Below, one piece after another: positions 63,085 to 64,000 of a stretch of DNA of 64,000 nt. Both the position numbers and the translations under genes were made by a program. The notes below the pieces were generated by a model that made no database searches, was not told the DNA's origin, and saw only the letters and a list, made by a program, of their open reading frames with translations. The number at the start of each line of letters is the position of its first letter. Position 1 is the stretch's first letter. The stretch is from Thermoplasmatota archaeon (GTDB lineage: Archaea; Thermoplasmatota; Penumbrarchaeia; Penumbrarchaeales; Penumbrarchaeaceae), in the NCBI GenBank assembly GCA_025457865.1, contig JALOTP010000012.1:1-64000 (forward strand), given 5' to 3'.

Positions 63085-64000
63085 CTATTCCTTAGCTGTG
63101 GACCTGTCCTGCTGGAACCATCGGAAAGTGGACCTGATGCCTTCCTTGAGCTCGATAGCTGGCTCCCAGGAGAGCTTCTCCATCGCAAGGCCGATGTCAG
63201 CACAGGACCGCAGTATCTCCCCCTTTCTTGCAGGCATGTTCACGGTCCTTGGGGGGATGCCCGCGGCCGATGCAACCTCCCTGGTCAGGTCCGATATGGA
63301 AGTCTCCTTTCCCGTGCCTATGTTATAGGTCCCGGATGATGGGCTGGACGCAGCGCAGTAAATGGCCTCTGCGACATCACGGACATGAACGAAGTCCCTG
63401 GTCTGACTTCCGTCCCCATAGATGATGAAGGGTTCCGAGGATAGGGCCCAGGACATGAACTTGCTTATCACACCGGAATAGGGATTGGATGGGTTCTGCC
63501 TTGGTCCGTACACATTGAAGAACCGGAGGGATTTGCACGAGAGCCCGTACTGGGCGGAATATATCCTCATCAGCTGCTCAGATGAGAGCTTGTTGAGGCC
63601 GTAGGGGGAGAGCGGAGCCGTGACCTCGTCCTCCCCGACAGGTACCTTGGAGGTGTCGCCGAACACCGCGGCGGACGATGAGAAGACCATGTTCTTGGTC
63701 CCAGCCCTCAGCGCATGCTCAAGCACGTTCAATGTGCCGAGGTAATTGACCTCAAGGTCCTCATGGACCTTATCGAAAGATGTGGTGACATCAACCCTTG
63801 CGGCAAGATGGACTATTGTGCCGATAGGGGGACCGTCCCCTATGGACTGGGGCGTCAGGGCAAGCTCCAAAGGCCTCCTGATATCTCCCTTGATGAATTT
63901 GAAAGAGGGGTCATCCATCCATCTTTCCAGGTTCTTCATAGAACCAGAGGAGAGATTGTCAAGGACCATGACGGGATGCCCTCGCTCCATGAGAAGGTCC
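63085..64000 (-). CDS. NAD-dependent epimerase/dehydratase (UDP-sugar type), 5' truncated by the window edge
   Basis: At least 305 residues of an extended SDR. The frame continues past the track's Met at 63990 (upstream residues DLL), so that Met is internal and the true start lies outside the window. Family motifs include DNLSSGSMKNL, HLAARVDV, the active-site pair FSSSAAVFG (Ser) and YGLNKLSSEQ (YxxxK), and RFFNVYGPRQNP. Substrate is probably a UDP-sugar (galactose/glucose 4-epimerase type). It would feed glycosylation of the envelope, in line with the GT2-GtrA fusion. Confidence 0.88.
   Translation of the reverse strand, partial: DLLMERGHPVMVLDNLSSGSMKNLERWMDDPSFKFIKGDIRRPLELALTPQSIGDGPPIGTIVHLAARVDVTTSFDKVHEDLEVNYLGTLNVLEHALRAGTKNMVFSSSAAVFGDTSKVPVGEDEVTAPLSPYGLNKLSSEQLMRIYSAQYGLSCKSLRFFNVYGPRQNPSNPYSGVISKFMSWALSSEPFIIYGDGSQTRDFVHVRDVAEAIYCAASSPSSGTYNIGTGKETSISDLTREVASAAGIPPRTVNMPARKGEILRSCADIGLAMEKLSWEPAIELKEGIRSTFRWFQQDRSTAKE

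Noticed and set aside
1-64000. Insertion sequences or transposase genes
   Set aside because: No ORF shows transposase or integrase motifs and no terminal inverted repeats flank any gene.

Overview
The window looks archaeal and most likely comes from a Thermoplasmatota lineage. Genes are preceded by TATA boxes and often have short or no leaders. Marker families include a DPM1-type glycosyltransferase fused to GtrA, an archaeal UbiD-family decarboxylase, an XPD-type helicase, an AbrB-controlled ABC-2 exporter and HAE3-type RND proteins, alongside many single-pass surface proteins with beta-helix or TSP3 repeats. Bacterial-type acquisitions (RsgA, bacterial-type adenylate kinase, DUF1844) are mixed in. 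The secreted peptidases, peptide transporter and lysine catabolism fit a protein-degrading sediment heterotroph of the MBG-D/Thermoprofundales type. That placement is inference; no rRNA or methanogenesis gene is present to settle it.

Layout. 1-5.3 kb: tail of a membrane protein, a 1144-aa surface protein with a clear terminator, then adk and a ketopantoate-reductase-like gene. 5.3-11.3 kb: an XPD/DinG helicase with a zinc-ribbon head, then a cobalamin/iron-siderophore ABC importer operon (btuF-btuC-btuD order) divergent from a winged-helix regulator. 11.3-20.8 kb: an MscS channel, a lipoprotein, a UbiD decarboxylase, a zinc-ribbon membrane protein, a 1043-aa surface protein, the DPM1-GtrA fusion and a NEW3-like membrane protein. 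20.8-30.4 kb (minus strand): an 1885-aa beta-helix protein with a cytoplasmic zinc ribbon, an RND exporter and two small proteins. 30.5-43.3 kb: nitrilase-family amidohydrolase, tRNA-Gly with a hairpin-rich repeat locus, SDR, Ca2+/cation antiporter, POT peptide transporter, EamA exporter, a two-gene LKR-SDH lysine operon, asparaginase II, and an AbrB/ABC-2 exporter operon. 43.5-51 kb: secreted BNR protein, trypsin-like protease, clostripain lipoprotein, an unrecognised zinc-knuckle protein and RsgA. 51-64 kb: tRNA-Leu with a second repeat locus, a 59-aa ORF absent from the track, an 1814-aa beta-helix protein, a COG2426 membrane protein, an SLC12 transporter, small surface and zinc-ribbon proteins, and a sugar-nucleotide epimerase running off the right end.

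Physiologically, secreted or tethered peptidases could release peptides, which the POT protein could import. Asparaginase II and the saccharopine pathway would then consume Asn and Lys. The large surface proteins, the GT2-GtrA fusion and the epimerase suggest a glycosylated, protein-rich envelope.

The most unusual signal is non-coding. Immediately downstream of both tRNA genes there is a chain of back-to-back inverted repeats interleaved with copies of that tRNA's own 3' end. Both loci also share a 24-nt hairpin whose outer sequence is conserved while two inner base pairs change in a compensatory way. I do not recognise this element family.
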